A stretch of DNA of 64,000 bases from Theropithecus gelada (GCF_003255815.1 NW_020257756.1:1152210-1216209), one strand, 5' to 3'; positions 10,115-22,926 are shown, counted from the stretch's first letter. Notes: generated by a model not told the origin, from the letters alone. Program-made: numbers and translations.

Positions 10115-12540
10115 TCTATATCACCGAAGTGTATAAGGACATCCCCATCAAAACTAGGAAGTTGTTTCTGTGTCTTACCTTACTAAGACAGAGACATAGC
10201 AATTGGTAATTTCTTTGCATTTTAGAGTCAAGATATATTACATCAAAGTGTTAAATATAACATTTTGATCCATGGCTTGAAAGGCTGCCAGTGTTGATTG
10301 GGTTCATAGAATGAGAAAGTGTTCCAGTTGGTTCAGGCTGAATGAATGCAGTTCTGCAACTGACTTGACACAGTGATTTCAAGGTTTCTCAGAGTGTTTT
10401 TAGCAGATTAAAAGTCAATGTGCTCAAGTGTGAGCATTGGAGCAAGTTAAGAAAAGAAAAAAAAAAAGAAGAAAAAGAAAGTGAGCCAATAGAAGAATGG
10501 GAGTGGAGAGTCCCATGATTTCAGAGCACAGCCTTAATTTTTTTGGCGACTATTTACTTTTAAAACTCTTTAACTTGGGAGATATTGAAAACTAGGTGAC
10601 CATGCAATCCAAGGTGCCCAATATGAACTAGATGCTCTCTAATCTACATAAAGTCATTCCAAGCAGTACTCCAGCAACAAGCGGAAGTGAAAAAAAATGA
10701 GACTAGATCTAAACTGTTTTTTAGAAGTAAATCAGTTGCATAAACCAGTTGCTTACACTTCTTGCTTTCCTATATCTGCTGTTTTGCCAACCCATATTCA
10801 AACACTATGGTTTCTGATACATTTTCCATGATGAGATGACTGATAAAGTTAATTAATTAAGAAAAAATAATTTCACTTATTTTACAAATACATTTTCATG
10901 ATATTCTGGCACTGCAGCTTAAAATGGTCTGTGGATGCATTGGAGCCCCATTAAAGTGTGTCCATAGTGAAGAAATGATATTTGCCCAGCATTTTAAAAG
11001 CCAATAGAAATATCTTATTTTTCTCTTAGAGTGGAAGGAGAGATGATGGTCCAAATCAAGGACATACGAAAATCTTAAGTCTGTAATGAATGAATTTTGA
11101 GAAACAGATAGGGAAATAAAACTCATGGAATAGTCTTAGAATGCATCACACAAGAATGCCCACCAAAAAGCCCACACATGTCGACAAGTTCTGTAGATAC
11201 CTTTGTGCCTCATTTTGTAGTCATTGCCAGTATGTGCCTGATAGGTTCAAGGCAATGTGGTAGATGAGTGGCGAAACTGCATGCACTGTGGTCTGGACTG
11301 AATGGAGCTCCTTTTGCTCTGGACCCAATCAAAAGGGGCAGGCTTTTAGGTCAAAGGTAAAGTGCTATTCATTTATACCTCCATGTAATACACATTTTCT
11401 CCAAAATGCAAAGAAGCCCATCTATTATTATGTCTCTTAGTAGCAGAGTAACTTGATGAAAAGGGTCATATTCTCATGTATACATGGTTTTCAAGAACTC
11501 AACAAAATAGAGTTGCTTTCACCAAGGTTGACTCAACTACTGCTGTCACTGACTTTTAAGTTTTCAAGTAACAACAACCTATCCTGAGTTCCCGTTATCT
11601 CAGGACAACTAGTTACCTAATGGTTGGGTTATTATAATGAACTGATTTTTTCATGGGTGGAAGTACCTATTCCAATTTGTTCTCATTGGAAGGTGTTTAT
11701 TCTAAACATGAGTTTGTTTTTCCCATCGTACTTCTTCCAGCATCATTATCAGTAAATTTCACGAATGCTTTATATGCCATCATCACATCCCTCACCACAT
11801 GTCTTCTCACTGTACAAGTAAAGAATCAAGGCCTAGAGCTAATGCCCATAAATTTACTATTCTTATGAAGACTCCATTTCCCATAAGTAGCTGTCCTTGC
11901 AAAATGGTTGAGTGCTTTGTAAAAGATTTATTTAGCCCACCATCTGGAAACAATGCCTTGTAAGGTTGCGATGCTGTCCTTCAGGAAATGGTAAATGTTC
12001 TAAACCGAGGACCAATATAATAGTACTATTTCATCTGTAGGCATAATTTAAGAATCTGAGAATGAAAAGGTAGACATAAGGAATTTCTCACTGTGATACC
12101 AAACAACCCACTCACAAGATGTTTTTGCTTTCTATTCCCAAGGTTCTTGGCTCTGTTGTTTTATATTTCACCAAATGACACAATAATGATTATATTGAAT
12201 TAGAAAACTGCCAACTTATCATTTGGGGATTTTTTTCACACCATTGAATGAATAGACAAAACCAGATTTATGATGTTGTTTAGGGTCATTGATCCTTATT
12301 ATCAAGAGGAGTTGGGATTGCTACTATTTAAGGAGGGCTGGGAGGATTATGGATGGAACACAGGTAATCTCTGAGATAATTCCTTTTATTGTTATGTCTG
12401 ATACTAATAGTTGAAGAATATAAGAGGGTTAGCTCTTCATCCAACTGAAATGCATGTCAAGGTTAAAGGAACCTGAAATATAAAGTAGAAAAGGGAAGTC
12501 AGATATGTAGCTAAGACCCACAAGAAACTGTGGAAATGAT
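10115..12540. other. Unique intergenic sequence
   Basis: About 2.4 kb with no recognised transposon and no credible gene. There is an A/G-rich tract at about 10447-10482. The open frames at 10896-11126 (minus) and 11653-11868 (plus) have no domain and look like chance. Confidence 0.45.
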
Positions 12541-12564
12541 TATTGTAGTCACTTCTTATACGCT

Positions 12565-12750
12565 TTTATATATGCGTGTGTGTATTTATATGTATATATG
12601 CATTATATATGTAGCTAGACATACGTAGATGTATTTATATGCTCATGTGCTTTTATGTGTGTGTACCTAAGTGTACATATACAGCATATTAGTGTGTGTA
12701 TAGTGTGTGTGTATATATAGTGTGTGTGTGCATACACATATCTTTACAAT
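12565..12750. repeat. Degenerate TG/TA simple repeat
   Basis: An imperfect mixture of GTGTGTAT, TATATATG and TGTGTGTG blocks, consistent with a decayed dinucleotide microsatellite. Confidence 0.8.
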
Positions 12751-12789
12751 TTTTTTCTCTATACCATTATTGTATATAGGGTATATATT

Positions 12790-13262
12790 AGAGTGGTCAT
12801 TAACTTTCATTTATTTATTTATTTCAATAGGTTTTTGGGGAACAGGTGGTGTTTGGTTACATGAATAAGTTCTTTAGTGGTGATTTCTGAGATTCTGGTA
12901 CAGCCATCACCTGAACAGTGTACACTGTACTCAATGTGTAGTCTTTTATCCCTCACCTCCCTCCCACCCTTTCCCCTGAGTTCCTGAAGTCCATTGTATT
13001 ATTCTTATGCCTTTGTATCCTCATAGCTTCGTTCTCATTTATGAATGAGAACATACGATGTTTGTTTTTCCATTCCTGAGCTACTTCATTTAGAATAATG
13101 GTCTCCAATTCCATCCAAGTTGCTGCAAATGCCACTATTTTGCTCCTTTTTATGGCTGAGTAGTAGTCCCTGGTGTATATATACATATACACATATATAT
13201 ACACACACACATATACATATATATATATAAAAATCTCACAATTTATCCAAGAGTGGTCATTA
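12790..13262 (-). mobile_element. Short 5'-truncated L1 (L1PB/L1MA type) with 13-bp target duplications
   Basis: The body, 12803-13249, is the 3' end of an L1 in minus orientation. The degraded poly(T) side is TTTATTTATTTATTT at about 12808-12826. The 3'UTR pattern AACAGGTGGTGTTTGGTTAC follows, and then the end of ORF2 (a minus-strand open frame at 12953-13210 is its remnant). The 5' truncation lies inside a TA/CA repeat at 13177-13230. The sequence AGAGTGGTCATTA is exactly repeated at 12790-12802 and 13250-13262, a perfect 13-bp target-site duplication. Confidence 0.9.
13177..13230. repeat. TA/CA simple repeat within the short L1
   Basis: Alternating TATATACATA and CACACACACA blocks occupy the 5' end of the truncated L1. 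They probably expanded from the L1 GGTGTATATATA segment. Confidence 0.85.
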
Positions 13263-15043
13263 GATCTATAATTTTTTATAGCTAGTAAGATATTGAATAT
13301 GATACTGCATCAGTATCTTGACTGAATATTGATTGACTATATTGAAGAGGAATATGTATCATCCCCAAATTCTGAAGATGGAATTTAGTGCACGCCTTAA
13401 TGAGAAATTGAGGTGCTCCATTTGTTAAGAGAGTGATGGAATGTTTGGATTTGTATGAGCAATGACTATATTTTGTTACAAAGGAATAATTTTTTAAATT
13501 TAAATTATGAGCAAAAGAATGATCTTAATATCATGCTAGGATGGACTGACATAAAAATTTGTTGGCTTTTTGTGGGGAGAGAGGAGTTAATTGTCTCCTA
13601 TTATAGGGCCTAAAGGAGCTACATACTCCTGTGCAAAGACCATGAAGAATTCCTTCAGTAGCAGTGGTGGTGACAGAGGCCTTCGGTTTCTAGGGACTGG
13701 GTGACAGGAGTGTCCAGAGCTACAAGGGTGATGTCTAAGAATCAGCATCTGCTGCTCCAGGGATGTGAGCTGGCATCCAGGGCTCTGCAGCCACAACCTT
13801 GTTGTTCTCCTGGCCTAGGTGTGTGCCTTGATTTGGCTGAGATTCTAACTACCCAGCTTCTGTTTGATTTGGGGTTTAGTTCTCCAGACTTCCACATGAT
13901 TCTGGGTATCTTTCAAATCTTTTTAATAAATTGTTTTTTATGCTTAAATAGGCCTCAATGAATTTATAATTGTCTTAGGACCCTGACGAGCATCACAACT
14001 CTTTATTCAAAATGTTTTTTTACCAAATGTTATTGTCATCAGACTGAAATGACAAGAATATATTTGGGTTGTTTCCCAGTTTTCTAGTACAGATTTTTAT
14101 TTTCTACCTCACTGTACTGGTCTACTCTATGTAACATTTAGCTTTACTCAAAAGCTCCATTTTGTCTCACACTAAAAATTCCTAAAAGAAGGAGGGATTT
14201 ATGTAGTTCAAATTAGCTTCCTCATATCATAAACGAGAAACATACATTTTGAAGTCAAACAACCTACTGAGTATATCTGATGAAACATAAATCCACTCGA
14301 AGTAACAGTGCTATTAAGTTATATTTGGCAAATTTTGTATCTCTAATCACCTTTTTTCTGGTTTCTGGAAGTCTAGATTCTTCATTAAAAGAAAAATAAA
14401 AAATAAGCAAAAATAAATTAATTCCACAATTTGGAAATTTTTAAAAAATGCATTGTTTCAGTAGGTGGTCTGAGATTAAGCAAAACATTTCTCATTTCTG
14501 AAAATTCCTGGCAGAGTTTTTCTTTGACTACTGCTTGGAAACAAATAGTAGCTCTTCCTGTCATCTGCTCTAATGCTCTTGTTTCCAGGGTCACTTATGT
14601 GTTTTAACTGAGGCCCTAATTTGTTGTTATTGCAAGGGAGGAAGTTGTCAACATAAACCCATCTCTGATATTAATGACTATCAACTTTGTGAAGACCTCC
14701 TGAAAGTACACCAATTTTGAGATCCAGGCCATGGTCGTCATTTTAAACACAGTTGCATGGTTTAAATCATTTTCCATGAACATGTAGAACCACCACTCTC
14801 AAATTTTATGGGTTTGTACCAGTGACACAAGAACAGATTGAGCCCTTTTCAGCTGGAGGATAAAGTGCCCATGAGAGTAACACTTGCACACCTGCTCGCC
14901 ATTCATCCAGACAGCAGGCACTCTTTACAGGCTCTTTGGGGATTCAAGATAGAGTCCCAAAGGACAAGGGAAGAATGAAGACATGATTATTTCTCACAGT
15001 GGATGGTATCTGATAGTTGATGTTCAGGAGAAAGATGAAACTG
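13263..15043. other. Unique intergenic sequence
   Basis: About 1.8 kb with no assignable repeat. The open frame pair at 13587-13961 lies in a somewhat GC-richer patch (13600-13830) but has no recognised domain. Confidence 0.4.
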
Positions 15044-15078
<35 letters not shown>

Positions 15079-15091
15079 AACACACACACAC
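15044..15091. repeat. (CA)n microsatellite
   Basis: A CA repeat interrupted twice by an extra AA, roughly 24 units. It is likely polymorphic. Confidence 0.95.
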
Positions 15092-15784
15092 CCTCTTAAA
15101 ACAGCTCAACAATGAATGAATGCTCTCTATATAATAATCATTTTTAGTGTTACTCATTTAATAGGTTATACCTCCTATTACAAAAACAAAAAGCAAAATT
15201 CTGTTGGTCCCATAAGAATATGACCCCTAAATGAACAGGCATCTGTATGTGGCACTGCTGGAAAAATTTTGCTTTACTTCAACAAGTAAACGAATGAGAA
15301 ACATTTTAATACCACCAACTTGCTTTTCATATATTTCATACTCTCTTTTTCCCTGTGTTTAATCAGGTTCCTAATCAGTTGTTTTGACTCCATCAGTATT
15401 TCAAGTAGATATATAAAGGATTACACAGTATCTTGATAAATATGTTAGAGGACGGGGCCCTGAAATAAAAAGTTAATGTCACTATGTAGTTTCTCCTTCA
15501 TTGATTTTTCTGTAATTGTGCATGAATGTCTTTACTTTAAAATAAACCCTTTGTGGGATTTCAGTTTTCTGTTCCTGAGATAAGTATGTAATCAAATAAA
15601 GATTAGAAGTAAATATTTTACAGACTTGATATTTTAATAGACTAGATGAATTTTCTATTTCTAGGGTTTAATTGGCAACCATTTTAAACACAACAGAGGG
15701 GAAACCTACATCATCCAGGTAGGTAGGGGTGCTAATACTGGGAGTAAGCAGGCGACTATGCACAACTTTCTCCAAGCCATTTTG
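15092..15784. other. Unique sequence
   Basis: About 690 bp with no recognised element. Confidence 0.4.
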
Positions 15785-15930
15785 AAATTAAATTCTGACA
15801 ACAAACTTAGGAGGAAGGTATTATTGGCTACACCAGAAACAGACATCTAAGGGATTAAATAATTTATCCGAAGTCACAGGGCTAAGAAATGGCAGAGTCA
15901 ATAATCAAATCTAGGCATATTTGACTACAA
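15785..15930 (-). mobile_element. MIR SINE fragment
   Basis: The plus strand shows the reverse complement of the MIR core. A GGAAGGTATTATT block is followed by TAAATAATTTATCCGAAGTCACAGG and GCTAAGAAATGGCAGAGTC. This is the typical order for a minus-strand MIR with strong divergence. Confidence 0.75.
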
Positions 15931-16144
15931 ATATACAATATTTCTACCCTATCATTCTATCATATTGTCTCCCAGAAATATTTTTATTCCACATTTCATG
16001 GACTTAATCATTGTTAAATTAAAAAATTTTAAAAAGCACTGTTAATAGTAAACATAAAAACTAAGGTAAAAGAGGAAATTGTTATGTATTGAATGTCAAG
16101 GGCATTCACATCTGTTCTGACAGATTATTGTCTGGCCTGTTCAA

Positions 16145-16330
16145 TTTAAACGTCACAAAAAAACTTGGAGATAAATACTGTTACCTTATTTTGTAAATGG
16201 AGAAACTGAATCTGAAACTGAGAGTTTAAGTTATTTTCACATGATTATACAGCTAATTAGTAGAAGACTTACAATTTGAACCTTGTGTACTTTATAAAGA
16301 CTGGGATCTTTCCACTAAGTGATGCTGTTT
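16145..16330 (-). mobile_element. MIR SINE fragment
   Basis: The reverse complement of the MIR core is visible as TTTGTAAATGGAGAAACTGAA, then AAGTTATTTTCACATGATTA and CAGCTAATTAGTAGAAG. It is ancient and inactive. Confidence 0.75.
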
Positions 16331-17630
16331 TCATTAATTTTCTAAAAGCAGGAAGGAAGGATAATTTTGCACAGAACTGGTACAGAACCAATGAGTAGGG
16401 GACTGGAATAATTTCTTCAGTTTTCAAGGTTTTAAGGAAATGTTCAGATTTCAGGAAAAGGTCATAACAAGCTCATAGGATATGTGATATATTTTATCTG
16501 TGTGTCTAAATTTGTTTTATTCCAATGTGATAAGTGGTATGAGAATGCTAAAGTGTTACAAGGCCAAAGTAGAGAAATAAGAATACCCTTGTGCAGACAC
16601 AAAAATTGTAGCAGTGATATTGAAAATGTATAATTTTTAATCTAGCATTAGATTTAGTATTTACTGAGGACTTCCTACTTTTGTATAATGTTGCAGTTAA
16701 TCCTTACAAACATTTAAGATGGGTGTATCTATCAACGGTGTTTATAGATGCAATGGCAAGAGAAAAACTTGATCTTGAATGTTCAATCTAGTAGGTCACT
16801 GTGGGTCACTGGCTTTATGGCTTAGGGGAGGAAGTTGTTCTTCCCAATAGAGAGTACTTCAAAGCTCATCTGAAAAAGAACTGTAAAAAATATAAATATT
16901 AGTTCAAATTTTCAGAATAGTAGTTTGATAACATATGGCCAAATATAAAATTTGAGTTTCCATTTATACAGCAATCTGACTTTAAAAAATTAACTCCCTA
17001 AGAAGGTAAGCATACAAGGGCTAAAAAAATGGATATCAGTGTGAAAATGTATTAATCCAAAGGACATAATCATACTAAGTTTGAAAGTAATCTTCTATCC
17101 TTTAAGAAAGGGAACAATTGGATAGAGAATATCATAATAACCCATTCGAGTTGGTGGGGTGGGAGAGAAGGAAGACCACAGTCACAAGGGGAAAGCCATC
17201 TGTCACATATTGGGAATCAAGCAGTAATTTGGGGATGAGAGGGCAGGCACAGAAGAATTGAAAGAGGAGCATGATAGAAAGCTGGAACCGGAATTTAAGA
17301 AATGACCAAGAATTTTCTAGCAAAATGGACACATAATATAAAAAGTAGACTTGTTTGCCTTGCTGTAATACAATTCCCATCATCTCCCCACATCTTCAGT
17401 CTTACACAAATGTCTTTCATATGGAGGAGTTTGGGGGAGGATATTCAGGAAGACTTGAGTTCTGACCAAACAAAAGCGAGACGATACAAACAGAATGATG
17501 AACATGATCATTAAACCAAGTCACTGGGAACAGGGACTCAACCCACTCTAATGATGAAAATAAATACTTCCTATCAATACATAGAAATCTTTGGAGAGGC
17601 ATTGAACTTCCCATAATTTGGGCAATAGAA
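16331..17630. other. Unique intergenic sequence
   Basis: About 1.3 kb. The small open frames at 17132-17514 overlap on opposite strands and have no domain. No transposon is recognised. Confidence 0.4.
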
Positions 17631-17767
17631 ATCTCAACAAACCACCTTTTGGCCATCTATTCATGTATATAGTCACGTATAGATAAATTTATGAATTATT
17701 TTTACATCAGATCAAACCATAAATGCAGTTCTCTAACATAATTTTTTCAGTCAAAAATATGTCAGAT
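17631..17767 (+). repeat. Left arm of a 137-bp inverted duplication
   Basis: This segment, starting ATCTCAACAAACCACCTTTT and ending GTCAGAT, reappears as its reverse complement at 18192-18329. By hand alignment the arms differ at about seven bases plus one 1-base indel, about 94% identity, and several differences are transitions. Similarity stops abruptly at both arm ends. The arms are separated by about 424 bp that include a truncated Alu. Confidence 0.93.
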
Positions 17768-17865
17768 CTCTAGATCTTAAGATGAAGGTTGACCCTTGAC
17801 CTTTCATTATAGAGTATGCACAAAGGGTGGTAATCATATATATTTTTTTAGACTTAAAAAAGTTT

Positions 17866-18115
17866 AAACCCTGACTCTACTAAAAATACAAACAACAACA
17901 ACAACAACAGAAAAAAATTAGCTGGGCGTGGTGGTGGGTGTCTGTAGTCCCAGCTACTTGGGAGGCTGAGGCAGGAGAATAGTGTGAACCCGGGAGGCGG
18001 AGCTTGCAGTGAGCAGAGATAGCACCACTACACTCCAGCCTGGGTGACAGAGTGAGACTCCATCTCAAAAACAAAATAAAATAAAATAAAATAAAATAAA
18101 ATAAAATAAAAAAAT
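17866..18115 (+). mobile_element. 5'-truncated AluY-like SINE with (AAAAT)n tail
   Basis: The Alu begins part-way through the left monomer (CTGACTCTACTAAAAATACA) and runs through the right monomer to an A-rich tail. The right arm has GCGGAGCTTGCAGTGAGC, fitting AluY. The linker has become (AAC)n at 17891-17908 and the tail is a regular AAAAT repeat at 18072-18110. The Alu lies in the loop of the inverted duplication. No clear target duplication is seen. Confidence 0.9.
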
Positions 18116-18191
18116 TTGAAATTTCCATTCAGCTGGACTGGCATAGTCATACATGGCACATATATTCAATTCAATAATCGATTTTTGACAT

Positions 18192-18329
18192 ATCTGACAC
18201 ATTTTTGACTAAAAATTTTATGTTAGAGAATTGCATTTATGGTTTGATCTGACGTAAAAATAATTCTATAAATTTATCTATATGTGACTATATACATGAA
18301 TAGATGGCCAAAAGGTGGTTTGTTGAGAT
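18192..18329 (-). repeat. Right arm of the inverted duplication
   Basis: This is the reverse complement of 17631-17767, ending ...TTTGTTGAGAT at 18329. One extra base relative to the left arm lies within the AATTCTATAAATTTATC part. The pair could form a stem of about 137 bp with a loop of about 424 bases. Confidence 0.93.
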
Positions 18330-19325
18330 GTTAAGTGTTTATTCAGGGTGGGGAATGCAAGATAATCAATACTATTCTAATTACATTATTTTGAAAGATT
18401 AAAATCTTAAAAACAGCATGCATTATATTACAAATTTAGTGTCATTTTCAAAAGAAAAAAGAAAGTGAAAAAGAAAGCAAAGGCAAAAAGAATTTACGTC
18501 ACATGGTTGAAAAATGGTATGTAAAGAGAACTGTAAGACTGACCGCAGTTAGTTCAATGTAGGTGCTCAATAACTCTGAATTTGCCTTGCCTCTCTCCTC
18601 TTCTCTCAGCCTTTATTTCTTTCTGTAAAATAAGTCAATAATTGTAACCTGGAAATTTATCAGAAACTTCTGAGGAAATTAAAGATCCAACCAAGCAAAA
18701 CGCTAACAATAACAACAAAACAAAAGTAGTTTCCTAAGGCTACATGCCTAGAGATTCCGACTTGGGTTATTATTTAGATGAGAAAAAATGTTAACTCTGA
18801 TTTCTAATATCCCATTCATGTATAAAATTCTCGGATATATTTATTTCGTTGCCATTCTTCTTGCCATATCCAATTATTGCTTCTACCTAGTTGAGTATTG
18901 TAAATTTTAAGAATTCTTTGAATACAAGTTGGTATATATTAATGCTTTGGATATCTCTAATTATATTAAATATGAACATATACAATATGTACTACTCAAA
19001 CAACCATTAAAAAATGCTTATCAGTTTAGGGAGAAAGAGGTTAACATAAAGCTCTCTTTTTAAGAATGTTTTAGGAATCACATACTAAGCTTTGGATAAA
19101 ATTGTATGTTTCAATCTGATATGTACCTTTTAGCAGATTTTAGCATTCTTAACTAAAAATAATAAACCTTTGGAAAACTGTAGTATAATAATCTAACAAA
19201 ACTATTGAATATTTTTATTGACAAGATACAAATATAACTATCTTTATAACCATTGAAACTTTATTAATATTGTATATTCTAATATTAGATGTTATATATG
19301 ATCTATGCCTATGAACAATGTAGAA
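18330..19325. other. Unique AT-rich sequence
   Basis: About 1 kb with no recognised repeat or gene. Confidence 0.4.
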
Positions 19326-19633
19326 ACTATAGGCAATTTTTTTTGGAAAGTTTTGCTCTTGTTGCCCAGGCTGGAGTGCAATGGTGTGATCTCTGCTCAC
19401 TGCAACCTCCTGGGTTCAAGCAACTCTCCTGCCTCAGCCTCCTGAGTAGCTGGGATTACAGGCATGTGCCACCACGCCTGGCTAATTTTGTATCTTTAAT
19501 AGAGATGAGGTTTCTCCATGTTGGTCAGGCTGGTCTCGAACTCCTGACCTTAGGTGATCCACCCTCCTTGACCTCCCAAAGTGCTGGGATTACAGGTGTG
19601 AGCCACCGCACCTGGCCACTATAGGCAATTTTT
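19326..19633 (-). mobile_element. Full-length AluS-type SINE with perfect target duplications
   Basis: The minus-strand Alu body runs from 19617 (5' end, GGCCAGGTGCGG) to a short T8 tail at about 19337-19344. The sequence ACTATAGGCAATTTTT is repeated at 19326-19341 and 19618-19633, a perfect 16-bp target-site duplication. The body has TGGTCAGGCTGGTCTCGAAC and GAACTCCTGACCTTAGGTGA, fitting the AluS group. Confidence 0.95.
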
Positions 19634-22370
19634 AAGGTAATTTAGGTGCCAATACAGCAATTTTTTAAAATTTAGATATTTGAGATAGGACTTTTAGTAA
19701 CCTTTTATTGTCTTTCATTGTTGTCTAGACAAATTCATACTGCCAGAACATAGTAGGTGTCCAATCAATCATTATTAAATTGAGCTATGATAGACACTTC
19801 TTGTAGTGGATCCTGTCCTAGACAAAGGGGGTACATTTTTTATAAACTCCAACAAGCAGATGCCTAACACAAAATTACAGTGAGTATTTGCAAAAGTGCC
19901 CAAATCATTAACTATTTCTACAAAGGAACTATGTGTTCATATAAGAAATGTCACACTCTTCCGTTTGGACAAATAGTCTGCTTACTCAATCAGTAAAGAA
20001 ATAATCTCAGCAAAATTATCTCTATAAATGACTGAAAATTCTGTATAATAACTTACTTCCATATTTTGTTGACCTTTTAATTTTAGAGCCTTTGTTATTG
20101 CTCATATTTGCAAACTTTTCCCTTGATTTTTCAGCATATTACATACATTTGTGTCTTATAATTTCTATATTTAATATTTGAGAGTCAGATACCCTTTGCT
20201 CTTTTCTATTGTCTGTCACTCTCGGTGACTTATTTCCTTGTGTGTTTTGTCATTTTGGGGTGTAAACTGTTCATTTTTGTAGCACTTCTTAAACATTAGA
20301 AATTTTGTTTCCTCTAAATATAATTCACTTTTGCTTCAGCAACTTGGCTTTAAACCAAACTGAAATGACTCTAAACTAAATTTTAATTCTGAGCTTTCAC
20401 AGACCACACAGGTAGTATTAATTTAGGTCATAAACTCATTTGAAGGCTGCCTTCTGGCTATGAATTCTAAAGGAGAATTTTTATTATCCTCTTGACAGTA
20501 TTTAAGTCTAAAATTGTAATTTTCCTCACTATATCTTATGGACAGTTGGTTTATTTCTGATACTGAGTAAATTGTTCTTTTGGGCCCCAGTTTTATGTGG
20601 CGGCTGCAGTTAGAATCCAAACCCTGAAAGGGTCATCATCCTTATCACTTTAGTCCTTTTACCTTTCCAGCTAGCAATGTAGAAGCTTAAGATTTCCTGA
20701 GCTCAGCTGAAACCCTTAGGGCAAGAGCAATCTTTGGTATTTAATTATCTTACATGGGTCTGCTTTTACTTTATTTTTGGTGTCTGAAGTTTTCTCTGCC
20801 TGCTAATTCAGCAAAGCATTTAACGTAAAACATTTTAAAAGATATTTTATCCAGCATATTTTTTTCCATTGGTAAATTTATTCAGAGAACTTATTCTGTC
20901 ATATGCTAAGACCTAAAAGTATGATCCTGGTTCTTTTTTAAGTTACTCATAAATTTTTAAGGTCAATTCATGTTGTTATATCTCTCCTTAATATCTTCTG
21001 ACTGGAATGCTTTCCACAAAGGTGCTAGAATATCTGGATTTCCATCTGAGAAAATAATAAATGTCTACCCTTATCTTTCACTGTATATAAAACTTAATTG
21101 AAGATAGGTTATAGACATAGATTATTAGTAGAATCTAATAATATAAAGCTTCATGAAGACAATATAGGATATTATCATTTTTTAACCTTGGGGTAAAATG
21201 TGACACAAGAATATATATGCTTTGTGTCCACTTATATAAATTTCAAAAGCAGGCAAGACTAAACAATATATTTTGTATATTCACAGGTTTACTCAGGTCT
21301 GCAAAGAAAATTAGGAAATTATTAATATTAACTTCAGAATAGTGGTTCCCTCTGTTGAGGAGAAAATGGCATGAATTTGAGAAGGAGTACATGCACTTCT
21401 AATTCCTGCTAATTCTCTGTGTCTTAAATCTAAAGGTGGGTTCATGGATGTTTAATATATCATTATTATTTAAATTATACATATGTTTATATATTGTATG
21501 CAACATCTTACAACAAATTTTATAAACAGAAAGCGCTCCATAGCAGAAAATCATGGATGATAATTTAAAACAAGTACACAAAGCAATTATTATAGATATA
21601 GTCTCCCTTATCCCATTCCTCCCTATCTCTCTCTCTTTCTCTTACATACACACATACACATCCAAGGATCCATCCAAAAAACACCATAGTGAGTCTATTT
21701 TGGGAGGAATAGAGGATCAGGAACAAAAAGAAAAAAAACAAAATGAAATAAACCAAGAGCAATAGAAGCAAAGACCACCAATTATATTGTGTCATAAAGT
21801 GGGGAATATGTACAATTTAACCCTTGGTCCTGGCAATTCAGGAAAACATAAGGAAACAGAAAATTCAAAGGAAAATAGAAAGGAATGAGAAATTTTCCTT
21901 TCAGCGAGCCCTTATTTTATCAGTTTATTTAAACTGCACTTTAAATTCTCCATCAACCACTGTCCTCTACTCACCTTCGTCCATTTTTTCATTTTCTTTT
22001 CTTTTTATTTTTCTTTCTATGGCAGGGATTTCTTTTAGCTTTTTTCACTGAGTGTCTTAAATAGTACCTGGTACATAGCAGAGACTCAATGAATTTTTCT
22101 TTTTTGAGTGCATGAAGAAGTGCCTGTTAAAAATGTAGTTGTGAGGTAGAATAGGGTTAGTAACAGAATGATGTAGGACCAGGATTGATTTTTAAAAAGT
22201 AAACATGGGAACACTAATTCTTGTTGAAATCTCATGGGAAGGATCCTCTAGAGTGGGAAAAGTTGAAGAAGCACAAGCTAGAAGAAATCAGCAATGGACT
22301 GAGGTCCTTGAGAACATAGAGGGAGTGGGGCCTCATTCACATGGAAGAGATCTGGCCTTTGACTTGAAGA
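19634..22370. other. Unique intergenic sequence
   Basis: About 2.7 kb of AT-rich DNA. A CT/CA-rich simple-repeat patch lies at about 21628-21662. A short L2- or MIR-like phrase (TAGTACCTGGTACATAGCAG) is at about 22061-22080. Open frames in this stretch have no domains. Confidence 0.4.
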
Positions 22371-22374
22371 GGGA

Positions 22375-22410
<36 letters not shown>

Positions 22411-22705
22411 AGACGGAGTCTCGCTCTGTTGCCCGAGCTGGAGTGCAGAGGCCGGATCTCAGCTCACTGCAAGCTCCGCCTCCCGGGTTTACGCCATTCT
22501 CCTGCCTCAGCCTCCCGAGTAGCTGGGACTACAGGCGCCTGCCACCTCGCCCGGCTAAGTTTTTGTATTTTTAGTAGAGACGGGGTTTCACTGTGTTAGC
22601 CAGGATGGTCTCGATCTCCTGACCTTGTGATCCGCCCGTCTCGGCCTCCCAAAGTGCTGGGATTACAGGCTTGAGCCACCGCGCCCGGCCCGGGACATTT
22701 TTTTT
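22371..22705 (-). mobile_element. Young AluY of the cercopithecid AluYR type
   Basis: A full-length minus-strand Alu with a pure poly(T) run at 22377-22409 and body to 22690. Phrases GCCGGATCTCAGCTCACTGC, GGGTTTACGCCATTCTCC, GCCACCTCGCCCGGCTA and CAGGCTTGAGCCACCGCG form the combination typical of macaque and baboon AluYR subfamilies. The target duplication is GGGACATTTTTTTT, with copies at 22371 onward (merging with the tail) and 22692-22705. Low divergence and a long pure tail suggest a recent, lineage-specific insertion. It is the main clue that the host is an Old World monkey. Confidence 0.92.
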
Positions 22706-22926
22706 AATATATTAGAAGAACACAGTGTGCAGATACATATGGGTTTATAAATATTTTACATGCAAGGATGAAGGACAGCGTGAGGAAGGAGAAAAGTTGG
22801 TTCATGAAGAGTCAATTGTGTCTGGGGAATATTCTTACAAAATTTACATGGTAGAGCTTATATTTGATCCCTAATTGTGGCCCTTCAGTAAATTTTGTAG
22901 ATTGCTGCAGAAAGAACACCACCATT
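22706..22926. other. Short unique spacer
   Basis: No element is recognised between the AluYR and the solo LTR. Confidence 0.4.

Noticed and set aside
15044..15091. CA repeats here and elsewhere as Z-DNA or regulatory elements
   Set aside because: Ordinary microsatellites at normal density for primate DNA; nothing specific supports a role.
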